Shown here piece after piece: positions 57,141 through 64,000 of a stretch of DNA of 64,000 bases (position 1 is its first letter; every line of letters begins with the position of its first letter). The stretch covers positions 1,860,001 to 1,924,000 of the forward strand of contig OY762063.1 in the NCBI GenBank assembly GCA_963665075.1. The letters are read 5' to 3'. The position numbers were made by a program, and so were the translations under genes. The DNA comes from JAPULR01 sp963665075. Lineage in GTDB: Bacteria; Chloroflexota; Dehalococcoidia; Lucifugimonadales; GCA-2712585. A model generated the notes under the pieces. It ran no database searches, was not told the DNA's origin, and was given only the letters and a program-made list of their open reading frames with translations.

Positions 57141-57551
57141 ATGGCTGAACGGGAACGGATAATTCGGGTGCTGGTGGCGAAACCGGGGTTGGACGGTCAC
57201 GACCGGGGGGCGAAGGTCATCGCGCGGGCGCTGCGGGACGCGGGCATGGAGGTGGTGTATACGGGGATACGCCAGACGCCGCAGATGATTGTGGAGACGG
57301 CGCTACAGGAAGACGTGGACGTCATCGGCCTAAGCATCCTGTCGGGGGCGCACATGGCGTTATTCCCGGAGATTATCGCGGGGCTGAGGGAGAACGGGAT
57401 GGAGGACGTGGTGGTGCTGGCGGGGGGGATAATTCCGTTGGAGGACCATGCGGGGCTGAGGGAGATGGGGTTGAGGGAGATATTCGGGCCGGGGGCGTCG
57501 ACGCGGGATATTGTGAAGTTTATCGAGGAGGCGGTTGGGGAGGAAGGCTAA
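57141..57551 (+). CDS. Methylmalonyl-CoA mutase, B12-binding (small) subunit
   Basis: This 136-residue protein is the adenosylcobalamin-binding domain: RVLVAKPGLDGHDRGAKVIARALRDAGMEVVYTG, with the D-x-H-x-x-G motif (His provides the lower Co ligand), then GLSILSGAH and VVVLAGGIIP. With the large subunit at 50160-51824 it makes the complete mutase. AGAGGTG precedes the ATG. Confidence 0.95.
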   Translation: MAERERIIRVLVAKPGLDGHDRGAKVIARALRDAGMEVVYTGIRQTPQMIVETALQEDVDVIGLSILSGAHMALFPEIIAGLRENGMEDVVVLAGGIIPLEDHAGLREMGLREIFGPGASTRDIVKFIEEAVGEEG

Positions 57552-57577
57552 TCCGATTATTCCCTTCCTGTTGCGGG

Positions 57578-57802
57578 CTATCTGCGGCGGGAGCCGTTTG
57601 CGTCGCGCGTTTCTGAGATTATTCGGTCGATCTCCTGGAGGCGCTCTTCGTCGGACATCCCCTCCATCCTCTGAGCAAATTGTTCCCGTTCCTGCTCGCG
57701 CCCTTCCTCCCTGCCCTCTTCGCGGCCTTCCTCAAGTCCCTCTTCACGACCTTCTTCCTTGCCTTCGTAGTAGCGTCTTCGGAGATAGCGTTCGGCCAGC
57801 AT
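57578..57802 (-). CDS. Coiled-coil small protein, copy 3
   Basis: This 74-residue protein starts LAERYLRRRYYEGKEEGREEGLEEGREEG and ends SDEERLQEIDRIISETRDANGSRRR. It is the shortest of three tandem paralogues. It lacks the membrane segments of copy 1 and begins at the equivalent internal Met, behind an AGGGGG site. The repeated EEGREEG blocks should form a highly charged coiled coil. Function unknown. Confidence 0.6.
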   Translation of the reverse strand: MLAERYLRRRYYEGKEEGREEGLEEGREEGREEGREQEREQFAQRMEGMSDEERLQEIDRIISETRDANGSRRR

Positions 57803-57818
57803 GGCGTCCCCCTAGTGG

Positions 57819-58073
57819 TTAGTCGTCGCTTCGAGACGAGCGGCGTCGGGAACCGTTCGTGTCACGCGTTTCCGAGATAAGGCGATCAATCTCTTCCTGA
57901 CGCTCTTTGTCGGACAGGTTTTTCAACCGCTCAGCAAACTTTACGCTGCCTTCTCTCAGCCCTTCTTCACGGCCTTCAACCCGGCCCTCCTCGCGGCCTT
58001 CCTCAAGTCCCTCTTCACGGCCCTCTTCCTTCCCTTCGTAGTAGCGTCTTCGGAGATAGCGTTCGGCCAGCAT
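57819..58073 (-). CDS. Coiled-coil small protein, copy 2
   Basis: This 84-residue paralogue has the same LAERYLRRRYYEGKEEG start and the same AGGGGG site. It carries an expanded run of GREEG/VEGREEG repeats and a C-terminus SETRDTNGSRRRSSRSDD shared with copy 1. It lacks the membrane segments. It differs from copy 3 mainly in repeat number. Confidence 0.6.
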   Translation of the reverse strand: MLAERYLRRRYYEGKEEGREEGLEEGREEGRVEGREEGLREGSVKFAERLKNLSDKERQEEIDRLISETRDTNGSRRRSSRSDD

Positions 58074-58088
58074 GGCGCCCCCTAGTGG

Positions 58089-58454
58089 TTAGTCGTCGCT
58101 TCGAGACGACCTGCGGCGGGAACCGTTTGCGTTGCTCGTTCCTCTAGTCAGGCGATCAATCTCTTCCTGACGCTCTTCGTCGGACAGATTTTTCAGTTGT
58201 TCAGCCAACTCTTTGCGGCCCTCTTCCTTGCCTTCGTAGTAGCGTCTTCGGAGATAGCGTTCGGCCAGCATGGCGCCCCCCTGAGTCATGATTGTGGTTG
58301 TGGCCGCGCTGATTACAACGGCGGCGGCTATCAATTCCAATACGGAAGTCGTGGACGCCCACGGGCGAATCCATACAATGGCAATGGTTCCCACCACAAT
58401 CTTCAGGGTGAAGATTGCGAGAAACCAGCCCTCGCTACGATCCGGAATCTGCAC
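58089..58454 (-). CDS. Membrane-anchored coiled-coil protein, copy 1 (full length)
   Basis: This 121-residue protein starts at GTG 58454. Two hydrophobic segments (about 12-30, LAIFTLKIVVGTIAIVWI, and 37-55, VLELIAAAVVISAATTTIM) are followed by LAERYLRRRYYEGKEEG and a shorter charged helix. The two downstream copies reproduce only the part after the membrane segments. In this copy the bases that act as their ribosome binding site encode TQGGAM. It is thus the ancestral form of the tandem set. Confidence 0.65.
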   Translation of the reverse strand: MQIPDRSEGWFLAIFTLKIVVGTIAIVWIRPWASTTSVLELIAAAVVISAATTTIMTQGGAMLAERYLRRRYYEGKEEGRKELAEQLKNLSDEERQEEIDRLTRGTSNANGSRRRSSRSDD

Positions 58455-58548
58455 CGTAACCCGTCACGACCATAGTTGTATGCTTGCACATCGGCTTCAA
58501 TACTGTCAACTATTTTGGGCAAAGGCTGCTTAACGAGTAGGGGTTGCC

Positions 58549-58578
58549 TTGACACCGCTCAATCTCTAAACCTATAAT
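58549..58578 (+). promoter_or_regulatory. Promoter of the yceD-rpmF-fabD-nusB-acpP operon
   Basis: A perfect TTGACA (58549-58554) and a perfect TATAAT (58573-58578) are spaced 18 bp apart, predicting a start near 58585 and a leader of about 25 nt. Confidence 0.82.
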
Positions 58579-58609
58579 GTGCCGTCTTTCACAAGGCATT
58601 ATTACTCTT

Positions 58610-59128
58610 ATGCAATACGATGTTTCTCATCTCTTACGGGAACCCGTAGGCTTCCGGTGGGACGTGGAGGTGGACGAGGTAGGGACCGCGGAGCCTGTAA
58701 AGGGCGAGCGGATCCGGGGACTGCTCAGGCTGACCCGCTTCAACGAGGGCGTCTGGACGGAGGCCCGCCTTAATGCGGAAGCAGAGAAGGTCTGCGACCG
58801 GTGTCTCAGAACCTTTCGCCAACCTGTCCGCGCGGAATTCACGGAAATGTGCCGAACCGGCGAGCCGATTCCCTCAGACCTGGAATACGGAGAGCTTTTC
58901 GTAGACGGCGGCGTTCTTGACTTGGGGGAGGTTTTTCGGCAACATCTAATTCTGAATCTTCCCGCAAAACTGCTGTGCAATCCTCAGTGCGTGGGCATCT
59001 GCCCCCACTGCGGCGTATATGGAAACAAACACAATCATAACTGCCGGACCCAGGGCCAGGAACTGTCCTCAGACCCCCGATGGGGTGAATTGGCGGCCCT
59101 GGGTTCCATCGGAGAGAGAGGCCGCTGA
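58610..59128 (+). CDS. DUF177 family protein (YceD-like)
   Basis: This 172-residue protein starts at ATG 58610. CDRCLRTFRQPV and, later, CNPQCVGICPHCG give the four-cysteine zinc pattern of YceD/DUF177 proteins, which always precede rpmF and are linked to 23S rRNA or ribosome maturation. Its TGA overlaps the rpmF ATG. Confidence 0.88.
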   Translation: MQYDVSHLLREPVGFRWDVEVDEVGTAEPVKGERIRGLLRLTRFNEGVWTEARLNAEAEKVCDRCLRTFRQPVRAEFTEMCRTGEPIPSDLEYGELFVDGGVLDLGEVFRQHLILNLPAKLLCNPQCVGICPHCGVYGNKHNHNCRTQGQELSSDPRWGELAALGSIGERGR

Positions 59129-59325
59129 TGGGCGCCCTTCCAACCAGAAAACTGAGCCGGGCCAGAAGCGGCCGGAAACATCAGGCGTACCGGCTCAAAC
59201 CCCTGCATCTTTCTTATTGTCCGCAGTGCCGCGCGGCCAAACTTCCCCACCGGGCCTGCCCCAAGTGCGGGTTCTACAAAGGTCGGCAAGTCTTCAGACC
59301 AGGAGGTGACGAAGAAGAAATTTAG
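59128..59325 (+). CDS. rpmF: Ribosomal protein bL32
   Basis: This 65-residue protein starts GALPTRKLSRARSGRKHQAYRL and has the zinc-binding pairs CPQC and CPKCGFYKGRQV. It is part of the large subunit and is coupled to the DUF177 gene by a TGATG overlap. The start and motifs are canonical. Confidence 0.96.
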   Translation: MGALPTRKLSRARSGRKHQAYRLKPLHLSYCPQCRAAKLPHRACPKCGFYKGRQVFRPGGDEEEI

Positions 59326-59403
59326 CGGTAATTCAGTAACCCTCTGCAACTTGGAAACCCATTTTTTGAGTCTTACTACATTGAATTCGTTAAGGGGGAC
59401 GTT

Positions 59404-60357
59404 ACGAAAACACAAATCAAGCCTGGAATAGCTTTTATATTCCCAGGCCAGGGTTCTCAGTTCGTGGGGATGGGTCAGGAACTCTACCAGACCTCCCGGC
59501 GAGCCAGAGAAGTCTTTGATACCGTAGACGAGTCCTTATCCTTCTCCCTAACCAAGCTGATGTTCAACGGGCCCTCCTGCGATTTGCAGAAGACCGTGAA
59601 CTCCCAGCCCGCCATCATGGCGACCTCTTTGGCGTCTCTAGCCGCCCTGGAGGAGCTTGAAACGTGCGAACCCGTAGCTCCCGCGGCCTTTGCGGGACAC
59701 AGCCTGGGGGAATACACGTCGCTGGTTGCCGCCGGCGTACTGAGCCTGGTGGAAGGCATTCAGCTGGTTCAGCGTCGGGGCAGCCTGATGCAGATGGCCG
59801 CGGAGAGCCACTCCGGCGGCATGGCGGCGGTTCTGGGGCTGGACGAGGACACCCTGGCGGAAATTTGCCGGGACGCGGGCGTTGAAATTGCCAACGTCAA
59901 CTCCCACGACCAGATAGTCATAAGCGGCGACAAGTGCGCCCTGGAGTCGGCGATGCAGTCGGCCAAGGCCGCGGGCGCCCGGAGGGTCATACCTCTAGCG
60001 GTAGCCGGCGCATTCCACTCCCAACTGATGGCCCCGGCTCAGGACGGCCTGAACAAGGCCCTGGACGAGAGCACCTTCAACCCGCCCACCGCGCCCATCG
60101 TGGCGAACCTCTCCGGCCAACAGATAACGACCGGCGAGGAGATAAAGCAGGAGTTGGAGGAGCAGATCTGCCACTGCGTCCAGTGGAAGCAGTCGGTGGA
60201 AAGCATGAGAAGCATGGGAGTCACGACCTTCGTGGAGTTCGGCCCGGGCCGGGTCCTTTCGGGGCTGGTCAAGCGCATCGACCGGAAGGCGAAGACGGCC
60301 AACGTCGGGGACTCAAGCTCGGCGCAAAAGGTGGCCGAGCAGTACCCGCTGCTGTAG
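59404..60357 (+). CDS. fabD: Malonyl-CoA:ACP transacylase with non-canonical start codon
   Basis: This enzyme loads malonate onto ACP. Ser100 lies in GHSLGEYTSL, and His and Gln/Arg residues are in HSQLM and the VEFGPGRVLSGLVKR tail. The essential N-terminal motif FPGQGSQ (about 59440-59460) lies upstream of the first ATG, GTG or TTG in this frame (GTG 59464). The frame is open from 59332 but holds no standard start. ACG at 59404, 5 nt behind AAGGGGG, is the best candidate and gives 317 residues, close to the usual 310. Alternatives are a rare ATT or CTG start or a sequencing error. Confidence 0.82.
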   Translation, partial: TKTQIKPGIAFIFPGQGSQFVGMGQELYQTSRRAREVFDTVDESLSFSLTKLMFNGPSCDLQKTVNSQPAIMATSLASLAALEELETCEPVAPAAFAGHSLGEYTSLVAAGVLSLVEGIQLVQRRGSLMQMAAESHSGGMAAVLGLDEDTLAEICRDAGVEIANVNSHDQIVISGDKCALESAMQSAKAAGARRVIPLAVAGAFHSQLMAPAQDGLNKALDESTFNPPTAPIVANLSGQQITTGEEIKQELEEQICHCVQWKQSVESMRSMGVTTFVEFGPGRVLSGLVKRIDRKAKTANVGDSSSAQKVAEQYPLL

Positions 60358-60378
60358 CCCAAACCGGATTCCCAACCC

Positions 60379-60852
60379 ATGACTACCAAACAAGCCGCTC
60401 CCCTTCGCCGAAGGGCCAGGGGCGTAGCGCTGCAAGCTCTGTATGAAAGAGACGCTTCCGACCATTCGCCGCAAGCGACTGCCGAAAGGCTGCTGGCGGA
60501 AGCGTCTCTGGGAAGCGCGGGCAGAGGCTTCGTCCTGGGTCTGGTGCAAGGGATAGCGGACAATGTGAGAGAGATAGACGTCGCCATAGGGAAGTTGGCC
60601 CCCGCCTGGCCGGTGGCCCACATTCCCATAATCGACCGCAACGTACTGAGGATTGCCATCTACGAAATGAGATACGCCGGTTCCACGCCTCCCAAGGTGG
60701 CAATCAACGAGGCGGTGGAGCTGGCCAAGACCTACGGGAGCGAGAGTTCTCCCAGATTCATAAATGGCGTGCTGGGGTCGCTGATGGAACTGGACCGGCC
60801 GGAATACGAGACGAGCGCACGTCGAAAGGGTGAAAAACATGGCAACAATTGA
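60379..60852 (+). CDS. nusB: Transcription antitermination factor NusB
   Basis: This 157-residue helical protein has ARGVALQALYERD at the N-terminus and RNVLRIAIYEMRY, PKVAINEAVELAKTYGSESSPRFINGVLGSL in the second half, the NusB consensus. It binds boxA RNA with NusE (S10) in rRNA antitermination. Its 3' end overlaps acpP. Confidence 0.95.
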   Translation: MTTKQAAPLRRRARGVALQALYERDASDHSPQATAERLLAEASLGSAGRGFVLGLVQGIADNVREIDVAIGKLAPAWPVAHIPIIDRNVLRIAIYEMRYAGSTPPKVAINEAVELAKTYGSESSPRFINGVLGSLMELDRPEYETSARRKGEKHGNN

Positions 60853-61099
60853 GGAACGAGTCACTGCCATCGTGGTAGACAAGCTCGGCGTCGAAGAGGA
60901 TGAGGTTGTACCTGAGGCTTCCTTTACGGAGACCTTCAACGCCGACTCCCTCGACCAGGTGGAACTCATCATGGCCTTCGAGGAAGAGTTCAGCACGGAC
61001 GATAACGAGATCGCCATCTCTGACGAGGAATCCGAGAAGATAATCACCGTGCAGGACGCCATCGACTATCTGAAGGGTCAAGGCGTCGGGGACGAGTAG
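60839..61099 (+). CDS. acpP: Acyl carrier protein
   Basis: This 86-residue acidic protein has FNADSLDQVELIMAFEEEF, with the phosphopantetheine-bearing Ser37 in DSL. The ATG at 60839 lies 9 nt after AAAGGG and overlaps nusB by 14 bp. A GTG three codons earlier (60830) is possible. It carries growing acyl chains in fatty acid synthesis with FabD. Confidence 0.95.
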   Translation: MATIEERVTAIVVDKLGVEEDEVVPEASFTETFNADSLDQVELIMAFEEEFSTDDNEIAISDEESEKIITVQDAIDYLKGQGVGDE

Positions 61100-61134
61100 G
61101 AGAGGCGGGGTCGGACGCCCCGTGAGGCCAGCGG

Positions 61135-61326
61135 TCAACCGAGAGCGATGGCGACGACTACGATGATTCCGACGGCGACGACAATCGCTGTCCCCTGAAT
61201 CCACAAGGCGCGATAGAAGTCGTACTTGAAGCGTTGGAGCGTAGCCCTGATGCTCAAGACTGCGTCATTGAGGGGCGACTCGTCGTCTTTTGTCATAAGG
61301 CTGGCAAACTCGCTTCCAATGGTCAT
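61135..61326 (-). CDS. Small membrane protein, DUF1640-like pair member 2
   Basis: This 63-residue protein starts at ATG 61326, overlapping the stop of its paralogue (ATGA). It has SLMTKDDESPLNDAVLSIRATLQRF, FYRALWIQG and one C-terminal membrane helix (AIVVAVGIIVVVAIAL). It is a shortened copy of the preceding gene, lacking the N-terminal helix. Confidence 0.6.
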   Translation of the reverse strand: MTIGSEFASLMTKDDESPLNDAVLSIRATLQRFKYDFYRALWIQGTAIVVAVGIIVVVAIALG

Positions 61327-61565
61327 CCCAAGGCCGTGGCGATGGCTACGATGGTTCCCATGATGGCGACAAGCCCGATGCCCTGGATCCACAAGGCGCG
61401 GTAAACGTCGGCCTTGATTTTGGCTTGCAAAATTTCCGCGTCGTCCTTGGTCATCAGATTGGTGGACGAACTTCCAATAATTTCTACTACGGCTTCCGCC
61501 TGGGATTCGTTCATGCCAGCGTCCCGCAGCTTGCGTACCGCTTCAAGTGTATCGACTATAGCCAT
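61323..61565 (-). CDS. Small membrane protein, DUF1640-like pair member 1
   Basis: This 80-residue protein has VDTLEAVRKLRDAGMNESQAEAVVEII at the N-terminus, resembling the start of CCDC90/DUF1640-type coiled-coil membrane proteins. NLMTKDDAEILQAKIKADVYRALWIQG follows, with a single C-terminal membrane helix (LVAIMGTIVAIATAL). The nucleotide sequence of the last third is closely related to its downstream copy, indicating recent duplication. Confidence 0.62.
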   Translation of the reverse strand: MAIVDTLEAVRKLRDAGMNESQAEAVVEIIGSSSTNLMTKDDAEILQAKIKADVYRALWIQGIGLVAIMGTIVAIATALG

Positions 61566-61725
61566 CAGGCTCGCTCCTTTTCAATCGACAGTTTGGAAAA
61601 TCACCGGATGGTGGAAGAAATCGATTGTACATCCTTGGCGGAATGAGATGCAATATGAGGTGGGAGAAAGTGGGCGCGTTCTGTGGTAGACTGGGTTGGT
61701 GTAGATTGACACGGGATTATTTGAT

Positions 61726-62334
61726 ATGAACCGGTTTGAAGAACTTACGAAGCGGATACAACAGTGCACCGACTGTCCTCTGAGCAGGACCAGGACAAAC
61801 GCTGTGCCGGGGGACGGCCCTTCCACCGCCGACATTATGATGATTGGCGAAGGCCCCGGCTTCCACGAGGACAGGCAGGGACTTCCCTTCGTCGGCCCGG
61901 CCGGCAAGTTCCTGAACGAACTCATCACGTCCGCCGGCCTCAACCGGGAGGACGTTTTCATCACCAACGTGGTCAAGTGCCGTCCGCCCAACAATCGCGA
62001 CCCGATGCCGGGGGAGATTCAGGCCTGCCGCAAGCACCTGGACGAGCAGATAGAAATCATCAACCCCAAGGTTGTCGTCACCCTTGGGCGGTTCTCGATG
62101 GCGCGGTTCATTCCCGGCCAGACCATCGGGCGGGTGAGGGCCAAGGCCCGTCAGGTGGAAGGACGAACCATCTACCCCATGTACCACCCGGCGGCGGCGC
62201 TGCATAACGGAAGTCTGCGGAGCGTCATAGAGGACGACTTCAGGGCGATTCCGGACTTGGTGAGGCAGGCGCCGCCGGCCGAAAAGCCAAAGGCGGACGT
62301 TGAGCAGCTTGGCATGTTCGGGACGGGCGAATAA
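61726..62334 (+). CDS. Type-4 uracil-DNA glycosylase (Fe-S)
   Basis: This 202-residue enzyme removes uracil from DNA. The four iron-sulfur ligands are C14 and C17 (CTDC), C85 (VVKCRPPNNRDP) and C101 (ACRKHL). The motif GEGPGFHEDRQGLPFVGPAG holds the catalytic and uracil-binding residues, and YHPAAAL is the DNA-clamping motif. It is followed one base later by the RNase J gene. Confidence 0.93.
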   Translation: MNRFEELTKRIQQCTDCPLSRTRTNAVPGDGPSTADIMMIGEGPGFHEDRQGLPFVGPAGKFLNELITSAGLNREDVFITNVVKCRPPNNRDPMPGEIQACRKHLDEQIEIINPKVVVTLGRFSMARFIPGQTIGRVRAKARQVEGRTIYPMYHPAAALHNGSLRSVIEDDFRAIPDLVRQAPPAEKPKADVEQLGMFGTGE

Positions 62335-63993
62335 GTGGCGTCCACTCCGTTGAAGCTGATTCCCCTGGGCGGCCTTGGGGAAATTGGCAAGAACATGATG
62401 GCGCTGGAGTGGGGAGACGACATTATAGTCGTCGATTGCGGCATTTTCTTTCCCGGAGAGGACGCGCCGGGGGTGGACATCGCAATCCCCAACATCTCCT
62501 ATCTGCTGAAGCATCGCAGCAAGGTGCGGGCCATCCTCATCACCCACGGGCACGAAGACCATACGGGCGCGCTGCCCTTCGTCCTGCCGCAGTTGAACGT
62601 GCCGGTGTACGCGCCCCGGCTGGCGTTGGGGCTGATACGGGTGAAGCTGCGAGACTACAGACTCCTGGACGGCGCGGACCTCAGATTGATTGAGGAGGGC
62701 AAACGCTTCCGTGTAGGCCCCTTCGAGATTGAGGGGTTCCGGGTGAGTCACAGCATCCCCGACGCCTTCGGGCTGGCGATTCGGACGCCGGCGGGGCTGA
62801 TAGTGCACACGGGGGACTTCAAGATCGACTATACGCCGGTGGACGGAACGACGACGGATCTGCGGGCGTTGGGACGTTTCGGCGAAGAGGGAGTTCTGGC
62901 GCTGCTTTCGGACTCCACCTACGCGGAAATGGAGGGATTCACGCCGTCGGAGCAGGTGGTTGGCGATTCGTTGATGCAGGCCATCGGCGAGGCGCCCGCG
63001 CGGGTGTTGGTGGCGACCTTCGCGTCCCTCATTTCGCGAATACAGCTGGTGTTGGACGCGGCGGCGGCCCACGGGCGTAAGGTGGCGGTGGCGGGGCGGC
63101 GCATGGTGGACAACGTGGCTATGGCTTCCGAGATGGGCTACATCAAGCAGCCGCCGGGGACGCTGGTGTCGCTGCACAGGGCGAATCGGCTTCCGCCGGA
63201 GCAGGTGGTGTTGATAACCACGGGCAGCCAGGGCGAGCCTTCCTCGGCGCTGGTGCGAATAGCCAGAGACGACCACCGGCAGATTCGCATCCTGCCGAAC
63301 GACACGGTGATAATCTCCGCCTCCGCCATTCCGGGCAACGAGAAGGTAGTGAACCGGACTATCAACAACCTGGTGCGTAAGGGCGCCCGCGTCCTCTACG
63401 ACCGGATAGCCACGGTGCACGTGCACGGTCATGCCGCGCGGGAGGAGTTGAAGGCGGTTTTGACGCTGACGAAGCCGCGCTACTTCGTCCCCATCCACGG
63501 GGAATTCAAGGGGCTTGCCGCCCACGCCGCCCTCGCCAAGCAGATGGGCGTCAAGGAAGACAACGTGTTCCTGATGCAGGACGGCGAAGTGCTGGAGTTT
63601 TCGGAGTCGGGCGGGCGGCGGCTGAAACGAGTCGTAGCGGGGAACGTCTACCTGGACGGCGTGAACCTCATCGACGCCGACAGTTCCCTGTTGGAGGAGC
63701 GTCGAACTCTCGCCAACGACGGCGTGGTGATAATCGTGTCGAGCTTGGACAGCCACACGGGCGTCCCCGTCGAGGAGCCGGAAATCGTTTCCAGCGGATT
63801 CACCGAGGATGCGGCGCGGGATGAAGTCTTCAATCGTCTCGCGGCGGAGGTCTTCGACTCCCTGGACCGCCGAGCTTCGTACCCAATCGACGTGGGTTAC
63901 GTAAACCAAAACGTGAAGAAAATCGCCCACAGGCTCCTTTACAAGGACATGGGCCGACGCCCTATGATTGTACCCGTGACCCTGGAGGTCTAG
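62335..63993 (+). CDS. rnj: Ribonuclease J
   Basis: This 552-residue metallo-beta-lactamase/beta-CASP nuclease starts at GTG 62335. The zinc motif is H71-G-H-E-D75-H76 (ITHGHEDHTGALPF). Further ligands are in RVSHSIPD and HTGDFKID. The beta-CASP part has TTGSQGEP and ILPNDTVIISASAIPGNE, then HVHGHA, and the C-terminal domain ends in YPIDVGYVNQNVKK. It is a 5'-3' exonuclease and endonuclease central to RNA decay and maturation. Confidence 0.95.
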   Translation: MASTPLKLIPLGGLGEIGKNMMALEWGDDIIVVDCGIFFPGEDAPGVDIAIPNISYLLKHRSKVRAILITHGHEDHTGALPFVLPQLNVPVYAPRLALGLIRVKLRDYRLLDGADLRLIEEGKRFRVGPFEIEGFRVSHSIPDAFGLAIRTPAGLIVHTGDFKIDYTPVDGTTTDLRALGRFGEEGVLALLSDSTYAEMEGFTPSEQVVGDSLMQAIGEAPARVLVATFASLISRIQLVLDAAAAHGRKVAVAGRRMVDNVAMASEMGYIKQPPGTLVSLHRANRLPPEQVVLITTGSQGEPSSALVRIARDDHRQIRILPNDTVIISASAIPGNEKVVNRTINNLVRKGARVLYDRIATVHVHGHAAREELKAVLTLTKPRYFVPIHGEFKGLAAHAALAKQMGVKEDNVFLMQDGEVLEFSESGGRRLKRVVAGNVYLDGVNLIDADSSLLEERRTLANDGVVIIVSSLDSHTGVPVEEPEIVSSGFTEDAARDEVFNRLAAEVFDSLDRRASYPIDVGYVNQNVKKIAHRLLYKDMGRRPMIVPVTLEV

Positions 63994-64000
63994 CCGCCAG

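Noticed and set aside
59464..60357. FabD starting at GTG 59464
   Set aside because: It would remove the essential FPGQGSQ motif that is plainly encoded just upstream.
61100..61134. Intrinsic terminator between acpP and the small membrane gene
   Set aside because: CGGGG/CCCCG can pair over only 5 bp and no T-run follows on either strand.

Overview
The window is a 64 kb piece of a high-GC (roughly 60% or more) bacterial chromosome. The gene set suggests an aerobic, heterotrophic Chloroflexota bacterium, perhaps Dehalococcoidia/SAR202-like: an LLM-class F420-type oxidoreductase, several acyl-CoA dehydrogenases, a split methylmalonyl-CoA mutase with epimerase, a CtaG-type oxidase assembly protein, RNase J and many small Chloroflexota-style proteins. 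That placement is inference; no rRNA gene is present to fix it.

Layout. 1-3.1 kb: truncated L-asparaginase, a ThDP enzyme and a fumarylacetoacetate-hydrolase-family protein. 3.2-4.3 kb: Zn alcohol dehydrogenase. 4.5-6.4 kb: a low-GC restriction-modification (R-M) locus with an N4-cytosine methylase, an MvaI/BcnI-like nuclease and a DUF7662 protein. 6.4-12.4 kb: NYN protein, HAD hydrolase between two 150-bp MITE-like elements, penicillin acylase family enzyme, LLM oxidoreductase, TauE/SafE permease. 12.5-13.2 kb: small retropepsin-like module. 13.3-16.9 kb: T-box-controlled ilvB-ilvN-ilvC. 17-21.6 kb: a tandemly amplified lipoprotein/trypsin-like protease array, the most unusual region. 21.7-28.4 kb: ctaG, then pheS-pheT-moeA-orf. 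28.6-31.6 kb: proteasome-like Ntn hydrolase, tRNA-Gly, rplU-rpmA-rpmE-DUF1385. 31.7-34.0 kb: hisF, HAD, hisIE. 34.4-37.6 kb: methyltransferase, MscS channel, DUF4258/DUF2283 pair, RraA-like aldolase. 37.6-39.3 kb: second R-M locus. 39.5-47.7 kb: acs, HicB proteins, citrate synthase, rsmG, Lrp-like domain protein, two acyl-CoA dehydrogenases. 47.8-49.9 kb: third R-M-like pair (N4C methylase plus HNH nuclease). 50.2-57.6 kb: methylmalonyl-CoA mutase large and small subunits, epimerase and an acyl-CoA dehydrogenase, interrupted by a fourth, type IIG-like restriction gene. 57.6-64 kb: triplicated coiled-coil proteins, the yceD-rpmF-fabD-nusB-acpP operon, a small membrane protein pair, type-4 uracil-DNA glycosylase and RNase J.

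How the genes fit together. The core metabolism is branched-chain amino acid synthesis (ilvBNC), histidine synthesis (hisF, hisIE), acetate or propionate activation (acs), the TCA cycle (citrate synthase) and acyl-CoA/propionyl-CoA breakdown (acyl-CoA dehydrogenases, methylmalonyl-CoA epimerase and mutase). Accessory DNA sits between these housekeeping blocks as lower-GC patches, mostly restriction-modification genes.

The intergenic spaces are loaded with three families of short dispersed repeats: a palindrome of the type GGATTCCCGC..GCGGGAATGACGG, one of the type CCCTTCGACAGGCTCAGGG, and a CACCCCCATCCCAACCTTCC-type element. In several places they run into the 3' ends of genes and encode their last residues. 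No CRISPR array, prophage, IS transposase or replication origin was seen.
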